Source: JAVJPJ01 sp040217295
Lineage (GTDB): Bacteria > Pseudomonadota > Alphaproteobacteria > Rhodobacterales > Rhodobacteraceae
NCBI GenBank assembly: GCA_964460185.1
Contig: CAYWTM010000009.1
Span: 1-52,324, forward strand
Length of the DNA: 52,324 nt
Direction of reading: 5' to 3'
In this document: positions 32,694-43,702 of the stretch, piece by piece
Layout: the number at the start of each line of letters is the position of its first letter
Numbering within the stretch: position 1 is the first letter of the stretch
Program-made: the position numbers and the translations under genes
The notes under the pieces: model-generated
Told to the model about the DNA's origin: nothing
The model's input: the letters and a program-made list of their open reading frames with translations, nothing else
Databases searched by the model: none

Positions 32694-33248
32694 ATGCCGC
32701 GCAGCGAAACACGGCTCATCGCCTTCAACAAGCCCATGGATGTACTGAGCCAGATCACCGATGACGGGCATTGGCCGGGGCTGAAGCGGTGGCTCGACAT
32801 GCCGGGAATGTATCCGGCGGGGCGGCTGGATCGCGACAGCGAGGGGCTGCTCTTGCTGACCAATGACGGCATCTTGCAGGCGCGGCTGACCGATCCGAAA
32901 TCGGCCACGCCCAAGACCTATTTCGCGCTGGTCGAGGGGGTGCCGGGCGCGCAGGCGCTGGAGGCACTGCGCAATGGGGTCACGCTGAAGGACGGGCCGA
33001 CGCGGCTCGCGCAGGTGGAAGAGGTGGCCGAGCCCGGCTGGCTCTGGCCGCGTGATCCGCCCGTGCGCTTCCGCAAGTCGGTGCCGGAGGCCTGGCTGCG
33101 TCTGACCATCACGGAGGGGCGCAATCGGCAGGTCAGGCGCATGTGCGCCCATGTCGGCCTGCCGGTGCTGCGGTTGATCCGCTGGCAGGTGGGCGAACAC
33201 ACGGTCGAGGGGCTGGCGCCCGGAACATGGAAGGCGCTGCAGCCCTGA
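32694..33248 (+). CDS. 23S rRNA pseudouridine synthase, RluE-like (RsuA/RluB/RluE family)
   Basis: 184 residues from the ATG at 32694 with AAGG upstream. A TTG at 32661, overlapping the polA stop (TTGA), would add 11 basic residues and is possible. The catalytic Asp is in AGRLDRDSEGLLLLTNDG. Further matches to E. coli RluE are LIAFNKPMDVLSQ, LEALRNGVTLKDGPTRLA, EPGWLWPRDPPVR and EGRNRQVRRMCAHVGLPVLRLIR. There is no N-terminal S4 domain, as in RluE. It converts one uridine of the large-subunit rRNA to pseudouridine. A family A repeat and a terminator follow. Confidence 0.92.
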   Translation: MPRSETRLIAFNKPMDVLSQITDDGHWPGLKRWLDMPGMYPAGRLDRDSEGLLLLTNDGILQARLTDPKSATPKTYFALVEGVPGAQALEALRNGVTLKDGPTRLAQVEEVAEPGWLWPRDPPVRFRKSVPEAWLRLTITEGRNRQVRRMCAHVGLPVLRLIRWQVGEHTVEGLAPGTWKALQP

Positions 33249-33318
33249 GGGGTGAAATCGTCACGGTGGCCCTCGCCCACCTGTCGCGTGGCGGTCCAGC
33301 GGACACGGGTGACCAGTG

Positions 33319-33377
33319 GGGGGCTCTGCCCCCGGCTCCTGCGGAGCCTCCCCCGGGATATTTGTGAAACAGAGAAG
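33319..33377 (+). repeat. Intergenic repeat family A, copy 3
   Basis: GGGGGC/GCCCCC (33319-33333, TCT loop) and GGCTCC/GGAGCC (33334-33348, TGC loop) are followed by TCCCCCGGG and the tail ATATTTGTGAAACAGAGAAG (33358-33377). Loops and tail match copy 1 although the second stem differs by paired changes. Confidence 0.8.
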
Positions 33378-33389
33378 CGGGAGACGACA

Positions 33390-33422
33390 AAAGGGCGCGC
33401 CTTCTGGTCTGGCGCGCCCTTT
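33390..33422. terminator. Bidirectional intrinsic terminator between rluE-like gene and pdhC
   Basis: AAAGGGCGCGCC (33390-33401) pairs with GGCGCGCCCTTT (33411-33422) over a 9-base loop. The flanking A-run on one side and T-run on the other let it serve both convergent genes. Confidence 0.75.
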
Positions 33423-33466
33423 GCCTGTTCGGCCGCAATCCTCCCCGCGGCCGATATGGGAGTGTC

Positions 33467-34789
33467 TCAGGCGAGCATGACCATCGGGTTCTCGAGGTTG
33501 GTCTTGATCGCTTCGAGAAGCTGGGCGCCGAGCGCGCCGTCGATGACCCGGTGATCGACGCTGAGCGTGACCGACATGACGGTCGCCACGGCCAGTTCGC
33601 CATCCGCGCCGACGACGGGTTTCTTGACACCCGCGCCCACCGCCAGGATCGCGCCATGGGGCGGATTGATGACCGCGTCGAAATTGTCGATGCCGAACAT
33701 GCCGAGGTTCGAGATGGCAAAAGAGCCGCCCACGTATTCATGCGGCATCAGCTTGCCATCGCGCGCACGGGTGGCGAGATCTTTCATCTCGGCCGACAGG
33801 GCCGAGAGCGATTTCATCTCGCTGTCCTTGAGGACCGGTGTGAACAGGCCGCCATCGACCGCGACCGCGACCGCCACGTCGGAGGGTTTCAGGCGGATGA
33901 TCCGGTCGCCCGCCCAGACGGCATTGGCATCGGGCACGGCCTGCAAGGCCAGCGCACAGGCCTTGATGACGAAATCATTCACCGACAGTTTCACACCGCG
34001 CGCTTCGAGTTGCTTGTTGAGCTGGCCGCGGAATTTCAGCAGCGCGTCAAGCTGGATGTCGCGGCGCAGGTAGAAATGCGGGATCGTCTGCTTGGCCTCG
34101 GTCAGGCGCGCGGCGACGGTCTTGCGCATGCCGTTGAGCTTGACCTCTTCATAGGCGCGGCCCTCGTACATCTTGAGGACCTGTTCGGCTGACGGACCGG
34201 TTGGCATTGCGCCTGCGGGGGCTTTCGCGGGGGCAGCCGCCGGTGCCGGGGCTGCGGCGGGCGCCGCGGTGGCGCCGGGCTCGGCATGTTCCACATCCGC
34301 CTTGACGATGCGGCCATGGGGGCCGGTGCCCTTGATCTGCGCCAGGTCGAGCCCCTTGTCGCGCGCGATGCGGCGGGCCAAGGGAGAGGCGAACAGGCGT
34401 GTTCCGTCGGAGGCTACCGGTGCGGTCGGGGCAGGGGCGGCGATGGCTGCGGCAGGGGCCGGGGCCGGGGTTGCTTCGGCCGGGGCGGCTGCGGGGGCGG
34501 CGCTTGCCGGTGCCGGGGCAGCTGCGGCGACGTCCCCCGCGCTTTCGCCGTCGCCAAGCAGGACCGCGATGGGGGAGTTGACCTTGACCCCTTCGGTGCC
34601 TTCGGCCACCAGGATCTTGCCGATGACGCCCTCGTCGACGGCTTCGAATTCCATCGTGGCCTTGTCGGTTTCGATCTCGGCCAGAAGATCGCCCGAGGTG
34701 ACCGTATCGCCTTCTTTCACCAGCCATTTGGCAAGTGTGCCTTCTTCCATGGTCGGCGAGAGCGCGGGCATCAGAATTTCGGTGGGCAT
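33467..34789 (-). CDS. pdhC: Pyruvate dehydrogenase E2, dihydrolipoamide acetyltransferase
   Basis: 440 residues. One lipoyl domain (1-80, lipoyl Lys43 in ETDKATMEF), an Ala/Pro-rich linker, the peripheral subunit-binding domain (about 130-170, ASPLARRIARDKGLDLAQIKGTG), a second linker, and the catalytic acetyltransferase core (about 205-440) with the active His in DHRVIDGALGAQLL. It moves the acetyl group to CoA at the core of the complex. Last gene of the pdhA-pdhB-small protein-pdhC operon. Its lipoyl domain is nearly the same as that on PdhB. Confidence 0.97.
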   Translation of the reverse strand: MPTEILMPALSPTMEEGTLAKWLVKEGDTVTSGDLLAEIETDKATMEFEAVDEGVIGKILVAEGTEGVKVNSPIAVLLGDGESAGDVAAAAPAPASAAPAAAPAEATPAPAPAAAIAAPAPTAPVASDGTRLFASPLARRIARDKGLDLAQIKGTGPHGRIVKADVEHAEPGATAAPAAAPAPAAAPAKAPAGAMPTGPSAEQVLKMYEGRAYEEVKLNGMRKTVAARLTEAKQTIPHFYLRRDIQLDALLKFRGQLNKQLEARGVKLSVNDFVIKACALALQAVPDANAVWAGDRIIRLKPSDVAVAVAVDGGLFTPVLKDSEMKSLSALSAEMKDLATRARDGKLMPHEYVGGSFAISNLGMFGIDNFDAVINPPHGAILAVGAGVKKPVVGADGELAVATVMSVTLSVDHRVIDGALGAQLLEAIKTNLENPMVMLA

Positions 34790-34813
34790 GACAGTCTCCG
34801 TCGAGCGGCGCGC

Positions 34814-35068
34814 CTAGCGGCCTTCAAGGGTGATTTGATCGAAAGGCGCCAAAGGGGCAGCGCCTTTCACAAGGGTCTTGATCGCGGTTTCCAGCGCGTG
34901 GCGCTGGGTGGCGATCCATTCATAGGCCAGCTGATGGCTGACCTTGGCATCCTGGCCGTATTGGGCGCTCAGCAAGGTGTCGGGGACAAGCGCCACAACC
35001 CGACCGCCGCCCAGATCAAGGGCGACGCGGTAGGCTTGTGCCTGTGTGTCCTTGCCGAGCACGTCCAT
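34814..35068 (-). CDS. Small conserved protein inside the pdh operon (DUF1488-like)
   Basis: 84 residues, between pdhB (8 bases) and pdhC (24 bases), with its own GAGG site. No signal peptide or membrane helix. The stretch VVALVPDTLLSAQYGQDAKVSHQLAYEWIATQRHALETAIKTL, described here in pieces (VPDTLLSAQYG near 28-38 and YEWIATQRHALE near 49-60), resembles DUF1488 proteins of unknown function by pattern. Its constant place in the operon suggests a role with pyruvate dehydrogenase, but nothing in the sequence shows one. The family guess is from memory and tentative. Confidence 0.6.
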   Translation of the reverse strand: MDVLGKDTQAQAYRVALDLGGGRVVALVPDTLLSAQYGQDAKVSHQLAYEWIATQRHALETAIKTLVKGAAPLAPFDQITLEGR

Positions 35069-35076
35069 GGCCAGCC

Positions 35077-36447
<1,371 letters not shown>

Positions 36448-37476
36448 TTAAAGAGCCTCCCCCTGCGGGATTTCGCTTGCGTAGATATCTGTCCAGAGTT
36501 CCTCGAGCGCGGGCTCGGGGCTTTCCTTGGAGAATTCGGCGGCTTCGTTGACGATCTCCTTGATCTCCTTGTCGATCGCCTTGAGGTCGTCCTCCGAGGC
36601 GTGGCCGCCGGTCAACAGCATCTGGCGCACATGTTCGATGGCGTCCCGTTTTTCGCGCATTTCCTGCACCTCTTCGCGGGTGCGGTATTTCGCGGGGTCC
36701 GACATGGAATGGCCGCGGTAGCGGTAGGTCTTGATTTCCAGGATATAGGGGCCCTTGCCGGCGCGGCAGTGGGCCACGGCCTTTTCACCGGCGGCTTTCA
36801 CGGCCAGCACATCCATCCCGTCGACCTCCTCGCCGGGGATGCCATAGGCGGCGCCGCGTTCCCAGTAAGAGGGCGACTTGGTCGAACGCTTGGTCGACGT
36901 TCCCATGGCATACTGGTTGTTTTCGATGACAAAAATGACCGGCAGGTCCCACAACTCCGCCATGTTGTAGGCTTCGTAGACCTGGCCTTGGTTGGCGGCG
37001 CCATCCCCGAAATAGGTAAAGGTCACCCGGCCATTCCCCAGGTACTTGTCGGCAAAGGCCAGACCGGCCCCGATTGGAACCTGGGCGGCGACAATCCCGT
37101 GACCACCATAGAAATGTTTCTCTTTCGAGAACATGTGCATGGAGCCGCCCTTGCCCTTGGAAAAGCCGCCTTCGCGACCTGTCAGCTCGGCCATGATGCC
37201 CTTGGGGTCCATGCCGCAGGCCAGCATGTGGCCATGATCGCGGTAAGAGGTCACGCGCTTGTCGCCCTCTTCGGCCGCGGCTTCGAGCCCCACAACAACG
37301 GCTTCTTGACCGATATAAAGGTGGCAAAAGCCCCCGATCAGACCCATCCCGTAAAGCTGCCCCGCCTTTTCTTCGAAGCGGCGGATCAAAAGCATTTCCT
37401 TGTAGAAGTGCTTCAACTCATCAGCCGAAACGTTCGGCTTTGCAGCAGGTTTTGCCGCGGTCTTGCGTGGTGGCAT
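36448..37476 (-). CDS. pdhA: Pyruvate dehydrogenase E1 alpha subunit
   Basis: 342 residues from the ATG at 37476 (MPPRKTAAKPA) with GGGAGAG upstream; the open frame goes further but is not family-like. The thiamine diphosphate motif FGDGAANQGQVYEAYNMAELW to VIENNQYAMGT (GDG to NN) is intact, as are the phosphorylation-loop-like YRGHSMSDPAKYR and SYRDHGHMLACG. It is the first gene of the pdh operon. The leader holds a small hairpin (37544-37560, GATTGCA/TGCAATC) and a near-palindrome GTTTAACGTTGAAC (37506-37519) 30 bases before the ATG. Confidence 0.97.
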   Translation of the reverse strand: MPPRKTAAKPAAKPNVSADELKHFYKEMLLIRRFEEKAGQLYGMGLIGGFCHLYIGQEAVVVGLEAAAEEGDKRVTSYRDHGHMLACGMDPKGIMAELTGREGGFSKGKGGSMHMFSKEKHFYGGHGIVAAQVPIGAGLAFADKYLGNGRVTFTYFGDGAANQGQVYEAYNMAELWDLPVIFVIENNQYAMGTSTKRSTKSPSYWERGAAYGIPGEEVDGMDVLAVKAAGEKAVAHCRAGKGPYILEIKTYRYRGHSMSDPAKYRTREEVQEMREKRDAIEHVRQMLLTGGHASEDDLKAIDKEIKEIVNEAAEFSKESPEPALEELWTDIYASEIPQGEAL

Positions 37477-37505
37477 AGGTCGTTTCTCTCCCGGTCGGCG
37501 GAATA

Positions 37506-37519
37506 GTTTAACGTTGAAC
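37506..37519. promoter_or_regulatory. Near-palindrome in the pdhA leader
   Basis: GTTTAACGTTGAAC is palindromic except at one symmetric pair. It has the CG centre of LacI-type sites but only 7 of 14 matches to the gap operators, so a shared regulator is doubtful. It could be a pdh operator. Confidence 0.25.
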
Positions 37520-37606
37520 AGTTTCTTATCAGACGCAATACGCGATTGCACCCTGCAATCCTGACGCAGGGACATGCAGTCAGTGCAAGGCTTGTTGGGC
37601 GCTGCC

Positions 37607-37622
37607 GTTCTTATGGAAGAAC
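37607..37622 (-). terminator. Small hairpin between the FtsB-like gene and pdhA
   Basis: GTTCTT (37607-37612) and AAGAAC (37617-37622) pair around ATGG, 47 bases after the FtsB-like stop. No U-run, so only a weak terminator or attenuator candidate. Confidence 0.25.
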
Positions 37623-37668
37623 CGGGAAGGGAGGCTCGTGCGGCCGGCGGTTGGCGCTTTTGGCGCGG

Positions 37669-37974
37669 CTACGGCAGAACGACCTCGTCCGCACGCACAT
37701 ATCCCAGGACATCGCGAGCCTGTTCATCCAGCAGGTCAAGATCGAGGTAATCGTCCGAAAGCCGCAGTGTCAGCACTTCCATCCGCGATACCTCGGCCTG
37801 CAGGTCCGCATGTACGTCGGCCAGGCGATCGGCTTCGGCCTGGATCTGCACACGCTGGAACAGGCCATGGTTTCCCTGAACGGCGGTGAAGGTGAAATAC
37901 GCGCCGACAAACATCAGCACCACCGGAAGGATTATCCCGGTCAGGGTCGCGCTGCGTGACGTGACGGTGTGCAT
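37669..37974 (-). CDS. FtsB/DivIC-like septum formation initiator
   Basis: 101 residues from the ATG at 37974, with GAGGCAG just upstream. A short cytoplasmic start, one membrane helix (about 12-31, GIILPVVLMFVGAYFTFTAV), then a periplasmic coiled coil (about 38-75, RVQIQAEADRLADVHADLQAEVSRME) and a short C-terminal part ending in ARDVLGYVRADEVVLP, the DivIC/FtsB pattern. It joins the FtsQ-FtsL complex at the division site. In this group the gene often precedes pdhA, as here. Confidence 0.88.
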   Translation of the reverse strand: MHTVTSRSATLTGIILPVVLMFVGAYFTFTAVQGNHGLFQRVQIQAEADRLADVHADLQAEVSRMEVLTLRLSDDYLDLDLLDEQARDVLGYVRADEVVLP

Positions 37975-38201
37975 CTGCCTCAAGATCCTTCGCGCCCTCT
38001 GACGGGGCGTTGCGTTTGAAGGAGATTCGCACATCGATTCGCAAAAGGGAATCCCCCTCCTGACGTGGGGCGGGATTTTCTTGTTCCACGAGTCGGACGG
38101 GAAACGCCGGGGCCCCGCCGGGCGTTCGGGTGGGGTTGATCCGTGCCGGGAAAACAATTCGGGGAAATGTCCCTGTCGGCCTTGTGCCGCAGTGCATCCA
38201 C

Positions 38202-38218
38202 CTTAGATCCATTCTAAA
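38202..38218 (+). promoter_or_regulatory. Iron control element (Irr box) before the bacterioferritin-like gene
   Basis: CTTAGAT-CCA-TTCTAAA matches the ICE pattern TTTAGAA-N3-TTCTAAA at 12 of 14 arm positions (right arm complete). It ends 46 bases before the start codon, where it can act at the promoter. Irr is encoded at 2679-3098. Confidence 0.6.
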
Positions 38219-38264
38219 CGAGGGTCCGTATCGCGGATCAGAACCAGATTGGAAGGAACGAAGA

Positions 38265-38750
38265 ATGCCCAGACATCAAGCCAGCATAGCATCCCTGCAG
38301 ACGGCGCTTTCGATGGAATTGACGGCGATCCAGCAATATCTGCTGCATGCGCATGTTCTCGACGACTGGGGGCTAGACAAACTGGCCGTCAAGATGCGCG
38401 AAGAGATGCAAGAAGAACTCGGCCATGCCGGACAGTTCATCGACCGCATCCTCTACCTGGGCGGAAGCCCCGACCTGGTGCCGGCCGGCAAACCGAAAAA
38501 GGCCGATAGCCTGCAAGCGATGTTCGAAGGCGACCGGGACGATGAGGCCGAGGCGATCGACTTCTACGCAGGCGCCGCAAAGGCGGCAGGCGAGATCAAC
38601 GATATCGGCACCAGGGTCCTGTTCGAGACGATTGCCCTGGACGAAGAGGGGCACTGGGGCTGGCTGGACCAGCAGTTGAACCTCCTGGCCCGGATGGGAG
38701 AGCCCGCCTTCATGCAGACATACTTCACCGGCGTGTCGCCCGGCGCCTGA
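38265..38750 (+). CDS. Bacterioferritin-like iron storage protein lacking the heme-ligand methionine
   Basis: 161 residues from the ATG at 38265, after GGAAGGAACGA. The four-helix ferritin fold aligns without gaps to E. coli bacterioferritin in its first 60 residues. The ferroxidase ligands Glu18, Glu51, His54, Glu94, Glu127 and His130 are all present. Residue 52, the Met that ligates heme between subunits in bacterioferritin, is Leu (EELGHA in place of DEMKHA). It probably oxidises and stores iron but may not bind heme. A good Irr box sits upstream, so its expression should follow iron supply. The gene is alone, divergent from the FtsB-like gene. Confidence 0.88.
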   Translation: MPRHQASIASLQTALSMELTAIQQYLLHAHVLDDWGLDKLAVKMREEMQEELGHAGQFIDRILYLGGSPDLVPAGKPKKADSLQAMFEGDRDDEAEAIDFYAGAAKAAGEINDIGTRVLFETIALDEEGHWGWLDQQLNLLARMGEPAFMQTYFTGVSPGA

Positions 38751-38819
38751 GACGGTCTTGGCGCAAAAGCTGCGCGCCCGGGCAGGACCGGGCGCGCACC
38801 CGTGAACTGAATTGCCGTC

Positions 38820-39710
38820 TCAGGTGATCGAGGCGGCAAATATCGCGTCGATCGCCGTGGACAGGGCCGCGTTGAACTCCGCGTCGGATTGCTGTGCGGA
38901 CAGGCCTTCGGTCAGCGCACGGCTGAAGCTGGCGATCATGCCGGGGTTGGCGGCCAGTCTTGCATTGGCCTCATCGCGCGCATACCCGCCCGACAGCGCC
39001 ACAACCCGCATGACCTTGGGATGGGCGATCAAAGGCGCATAATGGCCCGGCGTCTCCGGCAGCGTCAGCTTGAGCATCACTTGGGCACCCTCTGGCACCC
39101 CGTCCAGCGCAGACAGGATCTCGGCCAGAAGCATATCCTCGGCTGCGGCCTTGTCGGGGATGCTGATCGAGATTTCGGGCTCAAGGATCGGCATCAGCCC
39201 CTTGGCCAGAACCGCAGCCCCAAGGTCGAACTGTTGCGCCACGATGGCGGCGATGCCCCTGGCATTGGCCGCGGCCACGACCGATCGTTCCTTGGTGCCG
39301 AAAACGCCATGGGACACTGCCCGGTCCAGCAATGCATCCAGCCCCGCGATGGGCTTCATCAGTTGTACGCCATCGGCCTCGGCCTCGAGCCCCTTGTCGA
39401 TCTTCAGGAACGGCACCACGCCGCGGTCCTCCCAAAGATAGGCGGCGGCCGGTTTGCCCTCGATCTCGCGATCCATGGTCTGTTCGAACAAGATGGCGCC
39501 GATCACCTTGTCGCCGTTGAAGGCCGGCGCGGTGGCGATACGGCTGCGCATCTGGTGGATCAGGTCGAACATTTCGGCTTCGGAGCCATAGGCATCCTCG
39601 TCGATCCCGTACAGGCGCAGCGCCTTTGGCGTGGATCCGCCCGATTGGTCAAGCGCGGCGATAAAGCCTTGCCCAGTTTGCATCTGCTTGGTCATGGCGT
39701 CTTTGGACAT
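38820..39710 (-). CDS. Fructose-bisphosphate aldolase, class I
   Basis: 296 residues from the ATG at 39710 with AAGGAG upstream. The class I (Schiff-base) type is shown by GFIAALDQSGGSTPKAL, ILFEQTMDREIEGK, the VVPFLKIDKGL lysine strand, PILEPEISI and the QVMLKLTLPE lysine; there are no zinc histidines as in class II. It splits fructose 1,6-bisphosphate to dihydroxyacetone phosphate and glyceraldehyde 3-phosphate, and works in reverse in gluconeogenesis. It follows pgk on the same strand and has a LacI-type operator of its own about 65 bases upstream. Confidence 0.93.
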   Translation of the reverse strand: MSKDAMTKQMQTGQGFIAALDQSGGSTPKALRLYGIDEDAYGSEAEMFDLIHQMRSRIATAPAFNGDKVIGAILFEQTMDREIEGKPAAAYLWEDRGVVPFLKIDKGLEAEADGVQLMKPIAGLDALLDRAVSHGVFGTKERSVVAAANARGIAAIVAQQFDLGAAVLAKGLMPILEPEISISIPDKAAAEDMLLAEILSALDGVPEGAQVMLKLTLPETPGHYAPLIAHPKVMRVVALSGGYARDEANARLAANPGMIASFSRALTEGLSAQQSDAEFNAALSTAIDAIFAASIT

Positions 39711-39775
39711 ACCGGCACTCCTTCTCGGATCGGGCTTTGTCCGGTTGTGACAAAGGGGTGCGCCGCTGTCCATCA

Positions 39776-39789
39776 TGGTGGCGTTAACA
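39776..39789. promoter_or_regulatory. LacI-family-type operator before the aldolase gene
   Basis: TGGTGGC-GTTAACA matches TGTTAGC-GCTAACA at 11 of 14 positions with the CG centre kept. It lies 66-79 bases before the aldolase start. Confidence 0.45.
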
Positions 39790-39815
39790 TCTGCGCATAT
39801 ATCGCGATTGAGGGC

Positions 39816-41000
<1,185 letters not shown>

Positions 41001-41079
41001 GGCTCTCCGTATGGTGGGTGATCGGGGCCGTTCTACCATGCCGTACGCCCCGTGCCAGAGACTTCAATGCCTCCGGCGG

Positions 41080-41151
41080 CCGTATTTCCGACAAGAAGAA
41101 GGCTCGAACAATTCAATTAAAAATGTCGGCTTCTTCTTGTTCCAAATACGG
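41080..41151. repeat. Head-to-head pair of repeat family A tails between gap and pgk
   Basis: The 22 bases at 41080-41101 and the reverse complement of 41130-41151 agree at 19 of 22 positions; both carry a 20-base version of the family A tail (GTATTTCCGACAAGAAGAAG and GTATTTGGAACAAGAAGAAG). The GC-rich twin hairpins are missing. Folded, it forms a long stem with a 28-base AT-rich loop. Confidence 0.75.
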
Positions 41152-41173
41152 ACGCTTTTCCTCTGGGCGTCCC

Positions 41174-42175
<1,002 letters not shown>

Positions 42176-42265
42176 CTCGCCATCTCCTCGCCTGGTTCCA
42201 GCGCGCCATGTGCCGCTGTTGCGGTCACCCTGACATGTGGGCCGCAGGAGTCTACCCGGCTGTAC

Positions 42266-42281
42266 ATGTTAGCGGTAACAT
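42266..42281. promoter_or_regulatory. LacI-family-type operator before gap copy 1
   Basis: ATGTTAGCGGTAACAT; its inner 14 bases match TGTTAGCGCTAACA at 13 positions. It sits 91-106 bases before the gap start on the minus strand. Best of the sites in the window. Confidence 0.6.
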
Positions 42282-42329
42282 CGACTGTTTAACGGGCTTG
42301 CGGCGCAATGGGAAGGGGGACCGAAAAGG

Positions 42330-42473
42330 TCAGCGCCAAAACGCCGTCCATCGCAGCAGCGCGGCAAACCGCCGGGCCAGGTCGAGCGACAGGGCCCAAT
42401 CGAACGCGAGCGCATCTATCGCCACGAACGCCACGATCACCACGCCCAGAAAGATGGCCAAGCCGTTTGTCAT
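42330..42473 (-). CDS. Small single-helix membrane protein
   Basis: 47 residues, started at the ATG at 42473; a longer frame upstream is the antisense of the luxR-type gene's end. One membrane helix (about 4-23, GLAIFLGVVIVAFVAIDALAF) is followed by an amphipathic segment with LARRFAALLRWTAFWR. I believe similar proteins exist near gap genes in Rhodobacteraceae, but this is from memory. The function is unknown. The ribosome site is weak (GGAACGC). It lies between the LuxR-type gene and gap copy 1 on the same strand. Confidence 0.55.
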   Translation of the reverse strand: MTNGLAIFLGVVIVAFVAIDALAFDWALSLDLARRFAALLRWTAFWR

Positions 42474-42555
42474 GCGTGCGTTCCAGACCTCAGCCCCATG
42501 GTGCTCGGCTCGAACATTGGCATGAAGCGGGCGCAGGTGGAAGGCTCGGGTGCGC

Positions 42556-43137
42556 CTACCCTTGCGAGGCTGCGTCCCGGCCATGGCCCGTGGATAGCCC
42601 GGCCTGCGTCCCGGACACGGCGGACATGTCCGAAGGGTCCTGGGTTTCGCCCATCAGGTCCTCGATCAACAGGCTCAGCAACTCGCCCCGGCTGGTCACG
42701 CCGGCCTTGCGGTAGATGGCATTGAGGTGGCTTTTCACGGTGCCCTCGGCCGACCCGCGCAGGCGCGCGACCTCGGCGATGGAGAAGCCCTTGACCGTGA
42801 ACCACGCGATGTCGAGTTCGGATCGCGTCAGCCCCCAGGTGTGGAAATGATCCTCGATCACGTCGGCGAATGCGCTGGCCGCGACGGAGACCTTGCGTTC
42901 CAGGCGCGCCTTGTGGGCCAGCAGATGCAGCAGGTAGCGTGTTTCGAACACGACGGCCGCGATCAGGCCGATGACGGCGACGGCTTCGATGCCGAAATGT
43001 GGGTCGATCGGCCACACGTTGCGCACATCGCCACTGTCCAGCACCACATCCCAGACAAAGAACCCCGCACAGACGATCTGTGCGAGGATCAGCGCTATCA
43101 GCATGGCGGGCCGGTCTGTCCGGTTGGTCTGGATCAT
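42556..43137 (-). CDS. Membrane-anchored LuxR-type transcriptional regulator
   Basis: 193 residues. Two membrane helices lie near residues 12-32 (MLIALILAQIVCAGFFVWDVV) and 49-70 (GIEAVAVIGLIAAVVFETRYLL). A short helical linker then leads to a LuxR/GerE helix-turn-helix (about 103-165; LTRSELDIAWFTVKGFSIAEVARLRG, EGTVKSHLNAIYRKAGV). There is no receiver or autoinducer domain, so signalling must come through the membrane part. The ATG overlaps the stop of the cytochrome b gene (ATGA), so a regulator is translated together with a redox membrane protein, after a PepSY protein. Confidence 0.85.
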   Translation of the reverse strand: MIQTNRTDRPAMLIALILAQIVCAGFFVWDVVLDSGDVRNVWPIDPHFGIEAVAVIGLIAAVVFETRYLLHLLAHKARLERKVSVAASAFADVIEDHFHTWGLTRSELDIAWFTVKGFSIAEVARLRGSAEGTVKSHLNAIYRKAGVTSRGELLSLLIEDLMGETQDPSDMSAVSGTQAGLSTGHGRDAASQG

Positions 43138-43673
43138 TCGACAAGCTTAGCATCGACCGGGACGGTTTTCACACCAGAGACCATGGCGCGGGGCAAATTG
43201 ACGCCGGTGCGCCAGGATTCCCAGAGCACCGCCGCGATATGCAACACGATCGAGATCTCGGCCCAGGTCACCAGCATCTCGTGGGCGTCTTCCACCCATT
43301 CGATACCCCAGTAGGTGTTCGTCGTCATCATGTAGCCGGTCAATCCGATCAACAGCATCACGAACAGCAGGTTGAAGATCATCAGCGCGCCAAGGGGCGT
43401 GTGCCCGAGATGCACGCTGCGCCTGCCGGTGGCGATGTCGGTGATCTGCTCGGTGACGGCCTTGGGTGTCGGCACGAAGCTTGCGAACCGAGCGTAACGT
43501 GTGCCGACAAGGCCCCAGGCCAGGCGGACCGCCACCAGGGCCACGACCGCGTAACCGACCCATTCGTGAAGGGAGTGTTCAGGGTCGGTGAATACCGCGT
43601 TGGCGGCAAACCCCGCCACCAGCGACCAATGAAAAAGCCGGATCAGCGGATCCCAGATGCGGAACGTGTTCAT
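43134..43673 (-). CDS. Cytochrome b561-type membrane protein
   Basis: 179 residues with four membrane helices. Heme-ligand histidines are plausible in LFHWSLVAG (helix 1), SLHEWVGYAVVAL (helix 2) and IVLHIAAVLWE (helix 4), with HTPLGALMIFN in helix 3, the pattern of the b561/Ni-Fe hydrogenase-type cytochrome b family. It carries electrons across or along the inner membrane. Middle gene of a PepSY-cytochrome b-LuxR operon; an intercistronic hairpin precedes it. Confidence 0.88.
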   Translation of the reverse strand: MNTFRIWDPLIRLFHWSLVAGFAANAVFTDPEHSLHEWVGYAVVALVAVRLAWGLVGTRYARFASFVPTPKAVTEQITDIATGRRSVHLGHTPLGALMIFNLLFVMLLIGLTGYMMTTNTYWGIEWVEDAHEMLVTWAEISIVLHIAAVLWESWRTGVNLPRAMVSGVKTVPVDAKLVE

Positions 43674-43702
43674 GCAAAGCTCCTTTGGATTGGAAAGAGG
43701 GG

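Noticed and set aside
29779..32712. 977-residue open frame antisense to polA
   Set aside because: It mirrors a clear polA gene; codon-position GC bias explains the lack of stops.
37506..37519. pdhA leader palindrome as a member of the gap operator family
   Set aside because: Only 7 of 14 positions match, against 11-13 for the gap and aldolase sites.
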